Origin: Marivirga salinae
GTDB lineage: Bacteria > Bacteroidota > Bacteroidia > Cytophagales > Cyclobacteriaceae
Length of the DNA stretch: 64,000 nt
NCBI RefSeq assembly: GCF_030503855.1
Contig: NZ_CP129971.1
Span: 2,101,001 to 2,165,000 of the forward strand
Direction of reading: 5' to 3'
Shown piece by piece: positions 46,848 to 56,656 of the stretch (the first letter of the stretch is position 1; every line of letters begins with the position of its first letter). The notes under the pieces were generated by a model that was given only the letters and a program-made list of their open reading frames with translations, searched no databases and had not been told where the DNA came from. The translations under genes and the position numbers were made by a program.

Positions 46848-48197
46848 TTAATTATTGTCTGGATTAATTAACCTCCAAAAACCCCTAGTGCCACCTTCTC
46901 TTTTTAATACTCCTTTTTCTTTCAAAGTATCTATATGTTTACTAACTGCAGATTCTGCAATTCCAAAAGATTCACTTAATGCCTTGTATGTGATTCTATT
47001 ATTTTCATGTATTGCTTTGAGAACTTCTAATTGTCTAGCAGTAAGTTCCTCAACTACACCACCTATTGCACCACCTATTGCACCACCTATTACACCACCA
47101 TCATTATTAGGTTTACTGTCACTAATTTCCTTAGGGAAAGACATCCTTATATAGTTCTCGCTAATGTTAAAGATATTTTTTGGATAGATGCGAAGTATCC
47201 TAGGTATACCTGAACCAAGTTGTTCTACCATATCTAAATCCTTAAATATCCTCATTAACTCCTTATTTCGAGGTATTGATATACCTTCAAAAAATTCCTT
47301 TTTATTAATACCCGCAGGAAGACCACCATTAGATGTTATTTCAATTCTATCATCAAATATTTCAAATTTAGGTGGGACTTCATTTGTGTAGTCATTATGA
47401 ATTATAGCATTTATCACAGCTTCACGAATTGCTATAGAATCCCATACAGGTCTATTTTCGCGCTCCTTTGAAGTGATTTTAGTGCTGATTTTATTTTCAA
47501 CTGCTAATTTATCTAATACTTGTTTTGTTGCTTTAATTAGGGAACAGTAACCGTATTCATTATTTTCAACTAAATCAACCCTATCAATACCGTTATAAAT
47601 AGCCAGTTTAATTGAATTACCATTAACATCGGACAATAGATAAGCTACATAATTAAATTGACCATCTTCAGTTAAAAGTTCTAAGTTTTGCGCGTAATTC
47701 TTATTCAGCTTTAGACCCCTCTCTTCATAATAGATTTTCAATTGTTCAAAAGAGAGTTCTTGCTTATTGGATTTAATTTTGCTTATCGAATTTCTAATCC
47801 TTTTAGAGAAAAAATCTTCAATCTGACGTTGATTCAGTGGTTCAGTTGCACTACCCACCCTCATAAAAGAACCTTTAGGAGACATGCCGAATTTACGTAG
47901 AAAGTAAGGCTTCTCTAATCCTGCTGCAATAATAATTTTTATAATTTCCTGACCTTCTAAATCTTCTGATACAATATCAAATAACCCCAAACAGGAAGGT
48001 TGTATATTATTTTTAAGTCGATCCTTAATTTTTAATTGCACCTCATCACTATTTCTGATTCCTTTTACTTGACCACTAGCTGATATCCCTAAGTAAATAT
48101 AGCCACCTTCCCTGCTGTTTAGAAAAGCCACTACTTCTCTTTCCAACTCATCTGTTAGCTTCTCTTTAAACTCTATCCTATTATTTTCCGATATCAT
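46848..48197 (-). CDS. AlbA_2-ATPase-HTH regulator (RecG-like family)
   Basis: 449 residues. An AlbA_2 (Schlafen-like) domain opens with EFKEKLTDELEREVVAFLNS and YIYLGISASGQVKGI. The middle carries a GHKL-type ATP-binding region, REAVINAIIHNDYTNEV, ITSNGGLPAGINKKEFFEG and LGSGIPRILRIY. A Gly/Ile repeat (GGVIGGAIGGAIGGV, from 12-bp DNA repeats at about 47057-47101) joins it to a winged helix (RQLEVLKAIHENNRITYKAL, SAVSKHIDTLKEKGVLKR). Related proteins often accompany mobile or defence loci. Role unknown. Confidence 0.85.
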   Translation of the reverse strand: MISENNRIEFKEKLTDELEREVVAFLNSREGGYIYLGISASGQVKGIRNSDEVQLKIKDRLKNNIQPSCLGLFDIVSEDLEGQEIIKIIIAAGLEKPYFLRKFGMSPKGSFMRVGSATEPLNQRQIEDFFSKRIRNSISKIKSNKQELSFEQLKIYYEERGLKLNKNYAQNLELLTEDGQFNYVAYLLSDVNGNSIKLAIYNGIDRVDLVENNEYGYCSLIKATKQVLDKLAVENKISTKITSKERENRPVWDSIAIREAVINAIIHNDYTNEVPPKFEIFDDRIEITSNGGLPAGINKKEFFEGISIPRNKELMRIFKDLDMVEQLGSGIPRILRIYPKNIFNISENYIRMSFPKEISDSKPNNDGGVIGGAIGGAIGGVVEELTARQLEVLKAIHENNRITYKALSESFGIAESAVSKHIDTLKEKGVLKREGGTRGFWRLINPDNN

Positions 48198-48213
48198 TTA
48201 ATATTCTATTTAT

Positions 48214-49131
48214 TTAAATATCATTTCCCCTAAAAAAATCAGCTATCCCCATTCTTTTTTTGCCTTCAGGTTGAATCACTTCCAACCCTAAAATGCCTGG
48301 ATTACATTGAATATGAAGATAGCTTTTATGGTCTGAAATGATCTTTCCTATTTCACCTTCTGAACTAGCATCAACAATTGAGCTTTGATGAATTTTATAT
48401 TTTTTATCATTCAAAACAGCCCAAGCAGTAGGGAATGGATTTAATCCCCTTACATAGTTGTAGAGTTTCTCTGCTGGTTCATCCCATTGTAACTCAGTAT
48501 TTTCTTTGAATAGCTTAGGCGCATGTTTCAAAGTTTGATTTTCATTTTGAGCAGTGAGTTCATAGTCTTCATTTTCTATAGCTTTTACTGTTTTTAAAAC
48601 TAAGCCTGCACCTTTTTTCATTAACCTACTGTAGACTTCACCAGTTGTATCGGTAGGAGAGATAGGTTCTTTTTCTTGTAAAATGATGCTTCCCGTATCA
48701 ATTTCATGTTTAAGGAAAAAGGTAGTTAATCCTGTTTCTTTTTCGCCATTCATTACTGCCCAATGAATAGGGGCAGCGCCTCTATATTGCGGAAGGAGGG
48801 AAGCATGTAAATTGAAAGTGCCTATTTCGGGCATAGACCAAACCGCTTCTGGCAGCATTCTAAAAGCCACCACAATCTGTAAATTGGCATTCAATGCTTT
48901 CAATTCTTTCTGAAATTCAGGATCTTTTAGATTTGTAGGCTGCAAGACAGTAAGTCCAGCAGATAGTGCATATTCCTTTACGGGCGATTGGGATAATTTT
49001 TGTCCTCTTCCTTTGGGTTTGTCTGGAGCGGTGATTACGGCAGCAATATCATAATTATTTTCTACCAATATTTGCAAAGAAGGTACTGCAAAATCAGGCG
49101 TACCCATATAAACGATCCTTAATTTTTTCAT
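48214..49131 (-). CDS. fmt: Methionyl-tRNA formyltransferase
   Basis: 305 residues from MKKLRIVYMGTPDFAVPSL; an ATG three codons upstream is less likely. ADKPKGRGQKL-type segment reads TAPDKPKGRGQKLSQSPVKE, and FNLHASLLPQYRGAAPIHWA with TGLTTFFLKHEIDTGSII are the catalytic and folate-binding motifs. It formylates initiator tRNA in the cytoplasm. Confidence 0.95.
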   Translation of the reverse strand: MKKLRIVYMGTPDFAVPSLQILVENNYDIAAVITAPDKPKGRGQKLSQSPVKEYALSAGLTVLQPTNLKDPEFQKELKALNANLQIVVAFRMLPEAVWSMPEIGTFNLHASLLPQYRGAAPIHWAVMNGEKETGLTTFFLKHEIDTGSIILQEKEPISPTDTTGEVYSRLMKKGAGLVLKTVKAIENEDYELTAQNENQTLKHAPKLFKENTELQWDEPAEKLYNYVRGLNPFPTAWAVLNDKKYKIHQSSIVDASSEGEIGKIISDHKSYLHIQCNPGILGLEVIQPEGKKRMGIADFFRGNDI

Positions 49132-49253
49132 AGAACGCAAAGTTAAAAATATCGATTGGGAATTTTGTAGAATAATAGTTTTTATACTTATCCTAATTTG
49201 TTTCAGGCTTTAATTAATTGACAGTATTATCTGATTTATTAAATCGGTTAGAA

Positions 49254-49366
49254 AACACCCCCCCTTCGCCCCCCTCCTCTAGGGAGGAGTCGCACGGAAT
49301 TACATATGTTTTTTTAAAATATTATATCCGTGTGAACTATCCCCTTGAGAGGATTAAAGGGGTGTT
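49254..49366. repeat. MITE-like imperfect palindrome
   Basis: The ends read AACACCCCC... and ...GGGGTGTT, and inner parts (CTCCTCTAGGGAGGAG, CGCACGG/CCGTGTG) also pair, so about 113 bp can fold into one hairpin. G/C runs stand out from the AT-rich background. A related CCCCC...GGGGG element lies at 56630-56655. Neither encodes a protein. The rest of 49132-49459 holds no gene. Confidence 0.6.
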
Positions 49367-49459
49367 GATTGTTTTTCTCTAAAGCAGAAAAAAGATTAAA
49401 TCAAATCCATTCTTTTAAACTACAGTACGATTATTGCTATATTGATGCTTTAAATTTTA

Positions 49460-52400
49460 ATGAGAACCGTGAGGAAACCTTTACTTCTTGGCATATTGAT
49501 TTTTTTAGTGATTTCAATCTCGGGATTGCGGTGGTATTACCATTCACAAGAATTGGATAAGGAAAGCTTTATTGCCGCTACGCAAAAGAAATTGAATACT
49601 GAATTTAAGGCTGTAGAGAAAGATCGACAAGCTTTAGTAGAGTATTTTGCTGAAAGTAAAAACTTGGATTTTCAATCACTCAATCAGCTCAATAACACCT
49701 ATCCCTTTTATATTTTTAAGAATTATGCGTTAGTTTATTGGTCTGATGAGCACTATACTCCTGTATTAAAGAAATACAGAAATGAAGGGTGGCAATTTGT
49801 AAAAGATAATGCGGGACAATTTTTAGAATTAAATAGTAAATCTAAAAATTCTGATATCATATTAGTGAGCGTAATACCACTATATGAATATTATGATGTT
49901 GATAATGAATATATCCAATCTTCATTTAATACTAATATTTTGCCATCATCCGGAATTCAACTGCACCAATCGGCTCAGGGTGAATCTTATGCTGTAAATG
50001 ATTTGGAAGGAAATCCTGTTTTTTACGTTTCTTTTGCAGAGGATTTTGAAAATTACTTACCTAATTTTCATTATCTGATCATCACCTTAGAATCATTACT
50101 GGTCATACTTCTATTATACTTTTTATGGCAATTTGCTTCTTCAAGAAAAGGATTTTGGTTCAAAATTGCTATTTTCATTTTCGGTTCGGCTTCAATTTGG
50201 GGACTGATGGAAATTTTTGATTTCCCCTTTCATTCCACTGATTTAGACTTATTTGATCCTAAACATTTTGCATCTTCTGATTTTAATCCTTCTCTAGGAA
50301 ATTTAATTATCAATTGTATTCTCTTCTTTTTAATAGGATTTTTCTCTATTCGGAAGTTGAAGAACATTTATTCTAGTGAAGGTATATCACTTTCTAAATG
50401 GACTTATATCTTGTTCAATTTAGGAACTTACTTAGCTACTTTAGGCATCTATTATTTTATTTATCTGATTTATATTCATTCCAATTGGGGGCTAGACAGC
50501 ACGCAATCTATTGAGTTTGATTTTTTGGAATTGTTATCCTATGCAGTAGTATTGCTTTTTGGCTATTTAGTTTTTGAGGTTTTTAGGTTAGTACATCATC
50601 TTAACAATAAGTCTAACACCAGTTTTATGGTGTTTATTTCTTTTCAAATATTAGCTTTCGGCTTATTTTTATTAACAGCGTTCAGTTTTGGTATAGTAAT
50701 ATTTGCGATGGCAGGAATTGTCTTAGTAGTGAATATTGTCGTCTACTCAACTAATTTAGGAGGGACTCTCGAATCGCTCAAGTTTTTAAGTTTTATATAT
50801 CTCTTTATCTTAATTATTGCTATTTCTGCTGTTAGTGCTTCCTCTGTTTATCAATTGGAAAAGCAAAAGGAAGCCAGTCAAAGAAGTGTTTTGGCGGATA
50901 GAATAATGAATGGTAATGATGTGTTAGCAGAATATATGTTAGTGCAGCTTGATCAAAGTTTAAAAAAGGATGCTTATATCAAAAGGCAGTTTTTGATGCC
51001 ATTGACTCCTTATAAAACGATAGTTGATAAAATTGAGCAGTATTATCTCAATGATTATTTCGAGAAGTACGAGAAATCAGTTCGGATTTTTGATGCGGAA
51101 GGAAATCCTATTTACCCAAGTTATGCATTGCCAATGTCATCCTCCTATCCCATTCAGCAAATGAATGAGAGAAACAAAAGAGGTGACATCAATTTATATT
51201 TGGTAAGCTATAATGAAGGAAATCAGTTACTACGAAAATATATATACGTATATGAAATAAAGCATTACGATTTTGTTTTCGCAAAAATTGTATTAGAATT
51301 TAAACCTAAGAAAATCCGACCTGATAATGTTTTTCCTGAATTATTGGTCAAAAATCGCTATGTATCTTCTCTAATTGACATTCCATACGATTACGCTCTA
51401 TATAATAATGACACACTTTCTTATAGTGTAGGTAATCTCAATTTCCCTAATGTGGTCAACAATAAAATTACCGAAGACGAAACCTTACTCAAAATTCAGG
51501 AGGAACAGAACATTAATTTCAGTGTGGTAATCAATAATAATGAGAAATTAATTTTTAGCAAAGAGGATGTTTTTTGGTATCGCTTGTTCTCTAATATATC
51601 CTTCTTTTTTGTGATAAGTTTTGTATTGGTTTTTATAATCTCAGTCTATCAATTCTTTAAATTGTATTGGAAAACAAGGTCAATTGGGCTAAGCGCTAAA
51701 ATCCAACTGTATTTTTCACTTGCTTTTTTAATTCCGTTACTATCAGTTAGTATTTCTACGATCGGCTTCGTAAATGCTACTTTTTTGAAGGATATCGTAA
51801 CTGAATATGAGGAGAATACAAATAGAGTTGCAGGACAGTTGACTCCACTTTTAATGAAATATGAAAATAGATTAGTGGATAAAACTACTTTGACAAATGA
51901 ACTGTCCACTATTACTAAAATTATTAATACGGATATTAATTTGTATGACTTAAACGGACAATTATCGGCAACTAGTCAGCCACAAGTTTTTGAAAAGAAT
52001 TTACTTTCTAATAAGATCAATCCAAATGCCTATGCTTCTATTTATCAAAATGGTCAAAAGATGATCACTTTGGAAGAGCAAATTGGAAACTTAAATTATC
52101 AGTCGGCTTATGTAGGAATTCGGTCCTATAATTCTGGTGAACTATTAGCTATTTTAGGTAGCCCATTTTTTAAATCTAATAAAGAATATGATTTGCTGTT
52201 GACCGATTTATTGAATAATGTGTTCAATATTTTCGTAGCATCTTTTATAATTTTCATCTTTTTGGCTTATGCCGCAACCAAAATTTTGACAACTCCTTTG
52301 AATTTGTTAAAACAAAAGCTGTCCCAAGTGAACTTATCTGCCGAAAACAAGCCTATTAGTTGGCAAGTAGATGATGAAATCGGCTTATTAATAAAAGAAT

Positions 52401-53119
52401 ATAATCAAATGCTCTTGAAATTGGAGAAAAGTAGGCAAGCTTTAAGTAAAACAGAAAAAGAATCTGCTTGGCGAGAAATGGCGCAACAAGTTGCACATGA
52501 AATTAAAAACCCGCTTACACCTATGAAGCTTAATTTGCAGCATTTGGAAATGAAAATTCAAAGGTCTGAGAATCCAATGCCTGAAGCTTCGGAGAAAATC
52601 AATAGTATATTATCACAAATAGAAAACCTCAGTGATATCGCCACCTCTTTCTCTTCATTTGCTAAAATGCCTATTCCAGAAAATGAGAAAGTCTGCATAA
52701 GTGAAACTTTAAAAAGAGTAGTTGATTTTTTCCATGCCGAAAATGCAGAAATTAAATTGGATTTACCTGATGCGGATATTTATGTTCTGGCTGATCCAAA
52801 AATAATGGAGCGTACTTTCAATAATATGTTGATAAATGCCATACAAAGTGGCGATGGTAAGAAAGCTATTTTGATTGAAATTAAAATCGAGCTTTTAGAG
52901 AATAAAATTAGAATCTCAATAGCTGATAATGGTTTAGGTATTCCTGATGACAATTATAACAAAGTATTTTTGCCTAACTTTACCACAAAATCAAGTGGTT
53001 CTGGAATTGGATTGGCAGTGGCTAAAAGAGGAATAGAACATGCCGGAGGTGAAATATGGTTTGAAACAGATGTTAATAAAGGGACTATATTTTTCATAGA
53101 ATTGAAAAGGTTGGATTGA
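49460..53119 (+). CDS. Very large membrane sensor histidine kinase (NtrY-like)
   Basis: 1219 residues. About fourteen membrane helices in several clusters occupy residues 8-830, with extracytoplasmic stretches between. A HAMP-like linker precedes the kinase core, where WREMAQQVAHEIKNPLTPMK contains the phospho-acceptor His1013. ATP-binding motifs IADNGLGIPDDNYNKVFLPN and GSGIGLAVAKRGIEHAGG lie near the C-terminus. The N-terminal membrane part is much longer than in usual NtrY. The next gene starts one base after the stop, so kinase and outer-membrane protein are linked in expression. Confidence 0.9.
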   Translation: MRTVRKPLLLGILIFLVISISGLRWYYHSQELDKESFIAATQKKLNTEFKAVEKDRQALVEYFAESKNLDFQSLNQLNNTYPFYIFKNYALVYWSDEHYTPVLKKYRNEGWQFVKDNAGQFLELNSKSKNSDIILVSVIPLYEYYDVDNEYIQSSFNTNILPSSGIQLHQSAQGESYAVNDLEGNPVFYVSFAEDFENYLPNFHYLIITLESLLVILLLYFLWQFASSRKGFWFKIAIFIFGSASIWGLMEIFDFPFHSTDLDLFDPKHFASSDFNPSLGNLIINCILFFLIGFFSIRKLKNIYSSEGISLSKWTYILFNLGTYLATLGIYYFIYLIYIHSNWGLDSTQSIEFDFLELLSYAVVLLFGYLVFEVFRLVHHLNNKSNTSFMVFISFQILAFGLFLLTAFSFGIVIFAMAGIVLVVNIVVYSTNLGGTLESLKFLSFIYLFILIIAISAVSASSVYQLEKQKEASQRSVLADRIMNGNDVLAEYMLVQLDQSLKKDAYIKRQFLMPLTPYKTIVDKIEQYYLNDYFEKYEKSVRIFDAEGNPIYPSYALPMSSSYPIQQMNERNKRGDINLYLVSYNEGNQLLRKYIYVYEIKHYDFVFAKIVLEFKPKKIRPDNVFPELLVKNRYVSSLIDIPYDYALYNNDTLSYSVGNLNFPNVVNNKITEDETLLKIQEEQNINFSVVINNNEKLIFSKEDVFWYRLFSNISFFFVISFVLVFIISVYQFFKLYWKTRSIGLSAKIQLYFSLAFLIPLLSVSISTIGFVNATFLKDIVTEYEENTNRVAGQLTPLLMKYENRLVDKTTLTNELSTITKIINTDINLYDLNGQLSATSQPQVFEKNLLSNKINPNAYASIYQNGQKMITLEEQIGNLNYQSAYVGIRSYNSGELLAILGSPFFKSNKEYDLLLTDLLNNVFNIFVASFIIFIFLAYAATKILTTPLNLLKQKLSQVNLSAENKPISWQVDDEIGLLIKEYNQMLLKLEKSRQALSKTEKESAWREMAQQVAHEIKNPLTPMKLNLQHLEMKIQRSENPMPEASEKINSILSQIENLSDIATSFSSFAKMPIPENEKVCISETLKRVVDFFHAENAEIKLDLPDADIYVLADPKIMERTFNNMLINAIQSGDGKKAILIEIKIELLENKIRISIADNGLGIPDDNYNKVFLPNFTTKSSGSGIGLAVAKRGIEHAGGEIWFETDVNKGTIFFIELKRLD

Positions 53120-53120
53120 T

Positions 53121-56100
53121 TTGAAGTGGGTTTTAAGAATTGTGGTTTTTTTTATTCCGGTCTTATTTTTAAGCTCGCAGCTACTTAATGCCCAATCAAA
53201 TTGCTTTGAAACATCTTATACTAGCTATCAAATTCCTGATTCCGTAATATTAATTCCCACTACCATTCAGATTAAAAACAAAGCGAATAATGAATTGGCT
53301 TTTGAGATATTCGATAATGTTATTAAAATCAATGAATCTCAAGAAGGAGATGTTTTTAGCATTTGCTTTAATTATATCCTTAAAAATACTGAATTAGTAA
53401 AATCCGCTGTTCCGGAAAATTGGTATGATAGTACTGCTCGTTTCACGAATACTTTTCCAATTCAAGATGAAAAAAATAAAACTACCCAAGAGCTTTTAGG
53501 CTTGGGTGGAATTCAAATCAATGGGGCCTATATGCGCTCAGTTTCTGGTGGAGGCCAACAATCAGCCATGATGCATTCGGTAATGGATTTAACCATAGCT
53601 GGAAATATTTCTGAGGATTTAAAGCTTCAAGCTAGAATGACGGATCAACAAATGCCCTTCGAACCTGAAGGAAATACACAAAGATTGCAGGATTTTGATA
53701 GAGTAAATGTTCAATTGATTCATGAAAACTGGGGGTTGGAGGCAGGTGATTTGCTTATTCAATCAAATCAAGATCTCAACTTTTTGAAATTCAATAGACA
53801 AGTTCAGGGCCTCGGGGTATCTTCTTCTAAATTATCTTTCGACTCCACTGATTCCGAAACGCAAGCGGTAACATCTTTTGCAAGAAGCAAAACAGGAATT
53901 CAAACCATTGAACCATTGGAAGGAGTTTTAGGCCCTTATAGAATTGAAGGCCCACAAAATGAACCTTTTATTTTTCTCTTGGCAGGATCTGAAAAAGTAT
54001 TTCTAGATGGGAAGCTCCTTGATAGAGGACTGGAAAATGATTATGTGATAGATTATAATTCAGCTGAAATTACTTTTAATTCCAAAATTTACATTTCAAA
54101 ATACAGCAGAATTCAAATTGAATTTGAGTATTCAGATAGACAATACAGCCGAAATGTAACCACTTTGCAACACCAACAATCTATTGGAAATTTGGATGTA
54201 AACATTGGTTATTTTCAACAAACTGATAAACCAGGTAATCAACTGAATGACTTATCGGAAAGTGATTTCGAAGAATTATCAAATTTGAATGCTGATGCTG
54301 CCTACGGTGAAATATCTTCAGCCGACAGTTTGGGTTATGCATCTGATAAAAAGCGCTATGCTCAAATTGATACGGTTATTAATGGTCAGACTTATCAAAT
54401 CTACAAGCGTTCTGAAAATCCTGATATAGCCCATTATCAGTTAAATTTCACAATGGTAGGAGAATATAATGGTGATTATCGAATTGCCAATACTTCTGAA
54501 AATGGTGTGAGTTACGAATGGGTAGCACCTATTGACGGTATTCCTCAAGGAAACTATGCACCCATAAAAAGAGTGGCATTGCCGCAAAACCAACGAATTA
54601 TTAATGTTGGTTTAAACTACAATTTAAAAGATGATTCAGAAATTAGTTTCGAATATGCTGGTTCTGAATTTGTAACCAATCGTTTTAATCAGGATGATAC
54701 CAAGCTTAATGGAAATGCATTTGCTATTGGCTATCGTTCGGCACCAAAAGAACTGAATTTCAGTAAAGACTTATCCATAGACTATTTCATTAAATATGAA
54801 TATTTAGATTCAGCATTTTCCCCAGTCCAACCTTTTCGTGAGGTGGATTTCAATAGAAATTGGGGAATGGAACAGTCGGCAGCATTCCAAGCTGGTGAAG
54901 AACAGCTTTTGAGAATAGGAACCTCTATCCAGAATGAAAAACAGGATTTCAGCTATGAAATAGGATTGAGAGATAAGGAAAATCTCGGAAATGGAACTCA
55001 ACATAATGTCAACTTCCAAAACAAGGGTGATTTGAACTTATTGGTAAATACCTTTTTGATGAACAGTGAACATAGTAAAACCCAAACCGAATGGAAAAAA
55101 GCAACTGCTGATTTGAGTTATGCAAAATATAAGATTCAACCAGGCTATACCTTTCGAACAGAACAACATCAAATAAAGATTGAGGATGAAATTCTCAATA
55201 GCTTTCAATTTTATGATAGCCATAGCTTCTATATTTCAAAGCAGGATTCCAATCAATGGAATTTCAGATTATCACATGAATTTAGAGCAGATCAAAGACC
55301 AGTTGAAGGTAATTTACAAGACTATGAGAAAGCACAAAACACTCAATTCCAGACTTCATTTCAATATGGGAAAAACAATCAACTCGCTTTTAATTTGTTG
55401 AAAAGAGAAATTCAACCGAATATAGATTCAGTTGAAAACGAAAAGTATTTTCAAGGCGGCTTGAATTGGCAATCAAGTTTTTGGGATGGCAATATCATAC
55501 AAAATCTAAACTTCCAAACTGGGACAGGACGAGTATTGCAAAGAAGTTATTTCTTTATGGAAGTGGCTCGCAGTTTAGGAACTCATTCTTGGTCTGATTT
55601 AAATGGAAATGGAGAGCAAGAACTTAATGAGTTTTTTGAAGATGAAACAGAATACGGAGACCGGAATTACGTGAAGGTTTTGACAATGGGTGATAATTAC
55701 CAAACCGCTTTTATCAATAATTTACAATATCAATTAAGGTGGGATTTGCCAAAATCTTGGGCTAAATCTGATAACCTGATGCAATATATCGGAAAACTTT
55801 CGGGTAGTTTTCATGCCAATTTAGATAATAAAAATACTTTCGATGATTGGTCAGCAAGAATGTCTCCTTATTCATTTGCTGATAGTGATGAAGTGCTGTC
55901 TTCTCGAAACATGTGGAAATCCAATTTCTATTACAATAGGGGAGGCGTAGCTTTTTTAGAGACTGGGTGGTCTAATTCCAATAGAAAGCAATTAATGATA
56001 GATGGTTTTGAAGGAATGGATAGAAGTACCTTTCATTTAGCGGGTTCTTTAAATTCGTTTCAAGATTGGAACATTTCAGCTGCCTATCGTCAATCTTCAA

Positions 56101-56549
56101 ACTCCTCTTTTTCTGATGTAGTAGAAGAAAGGGATTATCAATTTAATTCCACTTCCGTAAATCCTAAAATCACATGGCAAGGAGGTAAGAATTTAAGAGT
56201 GAGTTTGGCTTATAGAAATGAAAATAAATTTAGTCCCGATGAAAGTTCAGGCGGTGTGGTATTAATTAATTCAGTAGAGCTATCTAATAAATTGATCCAA
56301 GTTAAAAATGGAATTTTAGAAGGTAAATTCAGTTATGTAAGTGTTGATTCAGAATTATTGGATAATCAAAGTCCGCTCGCTTTCGAAATGTTTGAAGGTT
56401 TAAGAGCAGGTGACAATTACGTTTGGAATCTATCGCTAAGAAGAAAAATTATAGGAGATTTGAATTTAATCCTACAATATATCGGCAGAAAAAGCCATGA
56501 TACAAAGACCATCCATAATGGCAGCGTCCAATTAACCGCCTTATTCTAA
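53121..56549 (+). CDS. Large outer-membrane beta-barrel protein with SprA-like motif
   Basis: 1142 residues, TTG start directly after the kinase stop. Signal peptide MKWVLRIVVFFIPVLFLSS... ending NAQ. GPYRIEGPQNEPFIFLLAGS followed by KVFLDGKLLDRGLENDYVID and a strand ITFNSKIYISKYSRIQIEF resembles segments of the T9SS translocon protein SprA. The C-terminal 700 residues are alternating amphipathic strands, as in a large barrel. It is half the size of SprA, so it is not SprA itself. Possible role in surface protein export or anchoring. Confidence 0.7.
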   Translation: MKWVLRIVVFFIPVLFLSSQLLNAQSNCFETSYTSYQIPDSVILIPTTIQIKNKANNELAFEIFDNVIKINESQEGDVFSICFNYILKNTELVKSAVPENWYDSTARFTNTFPIQDEKNKTTQELLGLGGIQINGAYMRSVSGGGQQSAMMHSVMDLTIAGNISEDLKLQARMTDQQMPFEPEGNTQRLQDFDRVNVQLIHENWGLEAGDLLIQSNQDLNFLKFNRQVQGLGVSSSKLSFDSTDSETQAVTSFARSKTGIQTIEPLEGVLGPYRIEGPQNEPFIFLLAGSEKVFLDGKLLDRGLENDYVIDYNSAEITFNSKIYISKYSRIQIEFEYSDRQYSRNVTTLQHQQSIGNLDVNIGYFQQTDKPGNQLNDLSESDFEELSNLNADAAYGEISSADSLGYASDKKRYAQIDTVINGQTYQIYKRSENPDIAHYQLNFTMVGEYNGDYRIANTSENGVSYEWVAPIDGIPQGNYAPIKRVALPQNQRIINVGLNYNLKDDSEISFEYAGSEFVTNRFNQDDTKLNGNAFAIGYRSAPKELNFSKDLSIDYFIKYEYLDSAFSPVQPFREVDFNRNWGMEQSAAFQAGEEQLLRIGTSIQNEKQDFSYEIGLRDKENLGNGTQHNVNFQNKGDLNLLVNTFLMNSEHSKTQTEWKKATADLSYAKYKIQPGYTFRTEQHQIKIEDEILNSFQFYDSHSFYISKQDSNQWNFRLSHEFRADQRPVEGNLQDYEKAQNTQFQTSFQYGKNNQLAFNLLKREIQPNIDSVENEKYFQGGLNWQSSFWDGNIIQNLNFQTGTGRVLQRSYFFMEVARSLGTHSWSDLNGNGEQELNEFFEDETEYGDRNYVKVLTMGDNYQTAFINNLQYQLRWDLPKSWAKSDNLMQYIGKLSGSFHANLDNKNTFDDWSARMSPYSFADSDEVLSSRNMWKSNFYYNRGGVAFLETGWSNSNRKQLMIDGFEGMDRSTFHLAGSLNSFQDWNISAAYRQSSNSSFSDVVEERDYQFNSTSVNPKITWQGGKNLRVSLAYRNENKFSPDESSGGVVLINSVELSNKLIQVKNGILEGKFSYVSVDSELLDNQSPLAFEMFEGLRAGDNYVWNLSLRRKIIGDLNLILQYIGRKSHDTKTIHNGSVQLTALF

Positions 56550-56629
56550 ATCTTCCTACATCCAACACTCATCACCCCACTATTTCCTTATAAAATACTT
56601 ATTTTCCTTCCTTAGGAATTACAAGGCAC

Positions 56630-56655
56630 CAATTCCCCCTTTGGGGGCTAGGGGA
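56630..56655. repeat. GC-rich palindrome before mlaF end
   Basis: AATTCCCCCTTTGGGGGCTA can fold as a CCCCC/GGGGG hairpin between convergent genes and may serve as a terminator for both. It resembles the ends of the element at 49254-49366. Confidence 0.5.
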
Positions 56656-56656
56656 C

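Noticed and set aside
49369..49560. 63-codon frame before the histidine kinase
   Set aside because: It overlaps the real kinase start in another frame and has no recognisable content.
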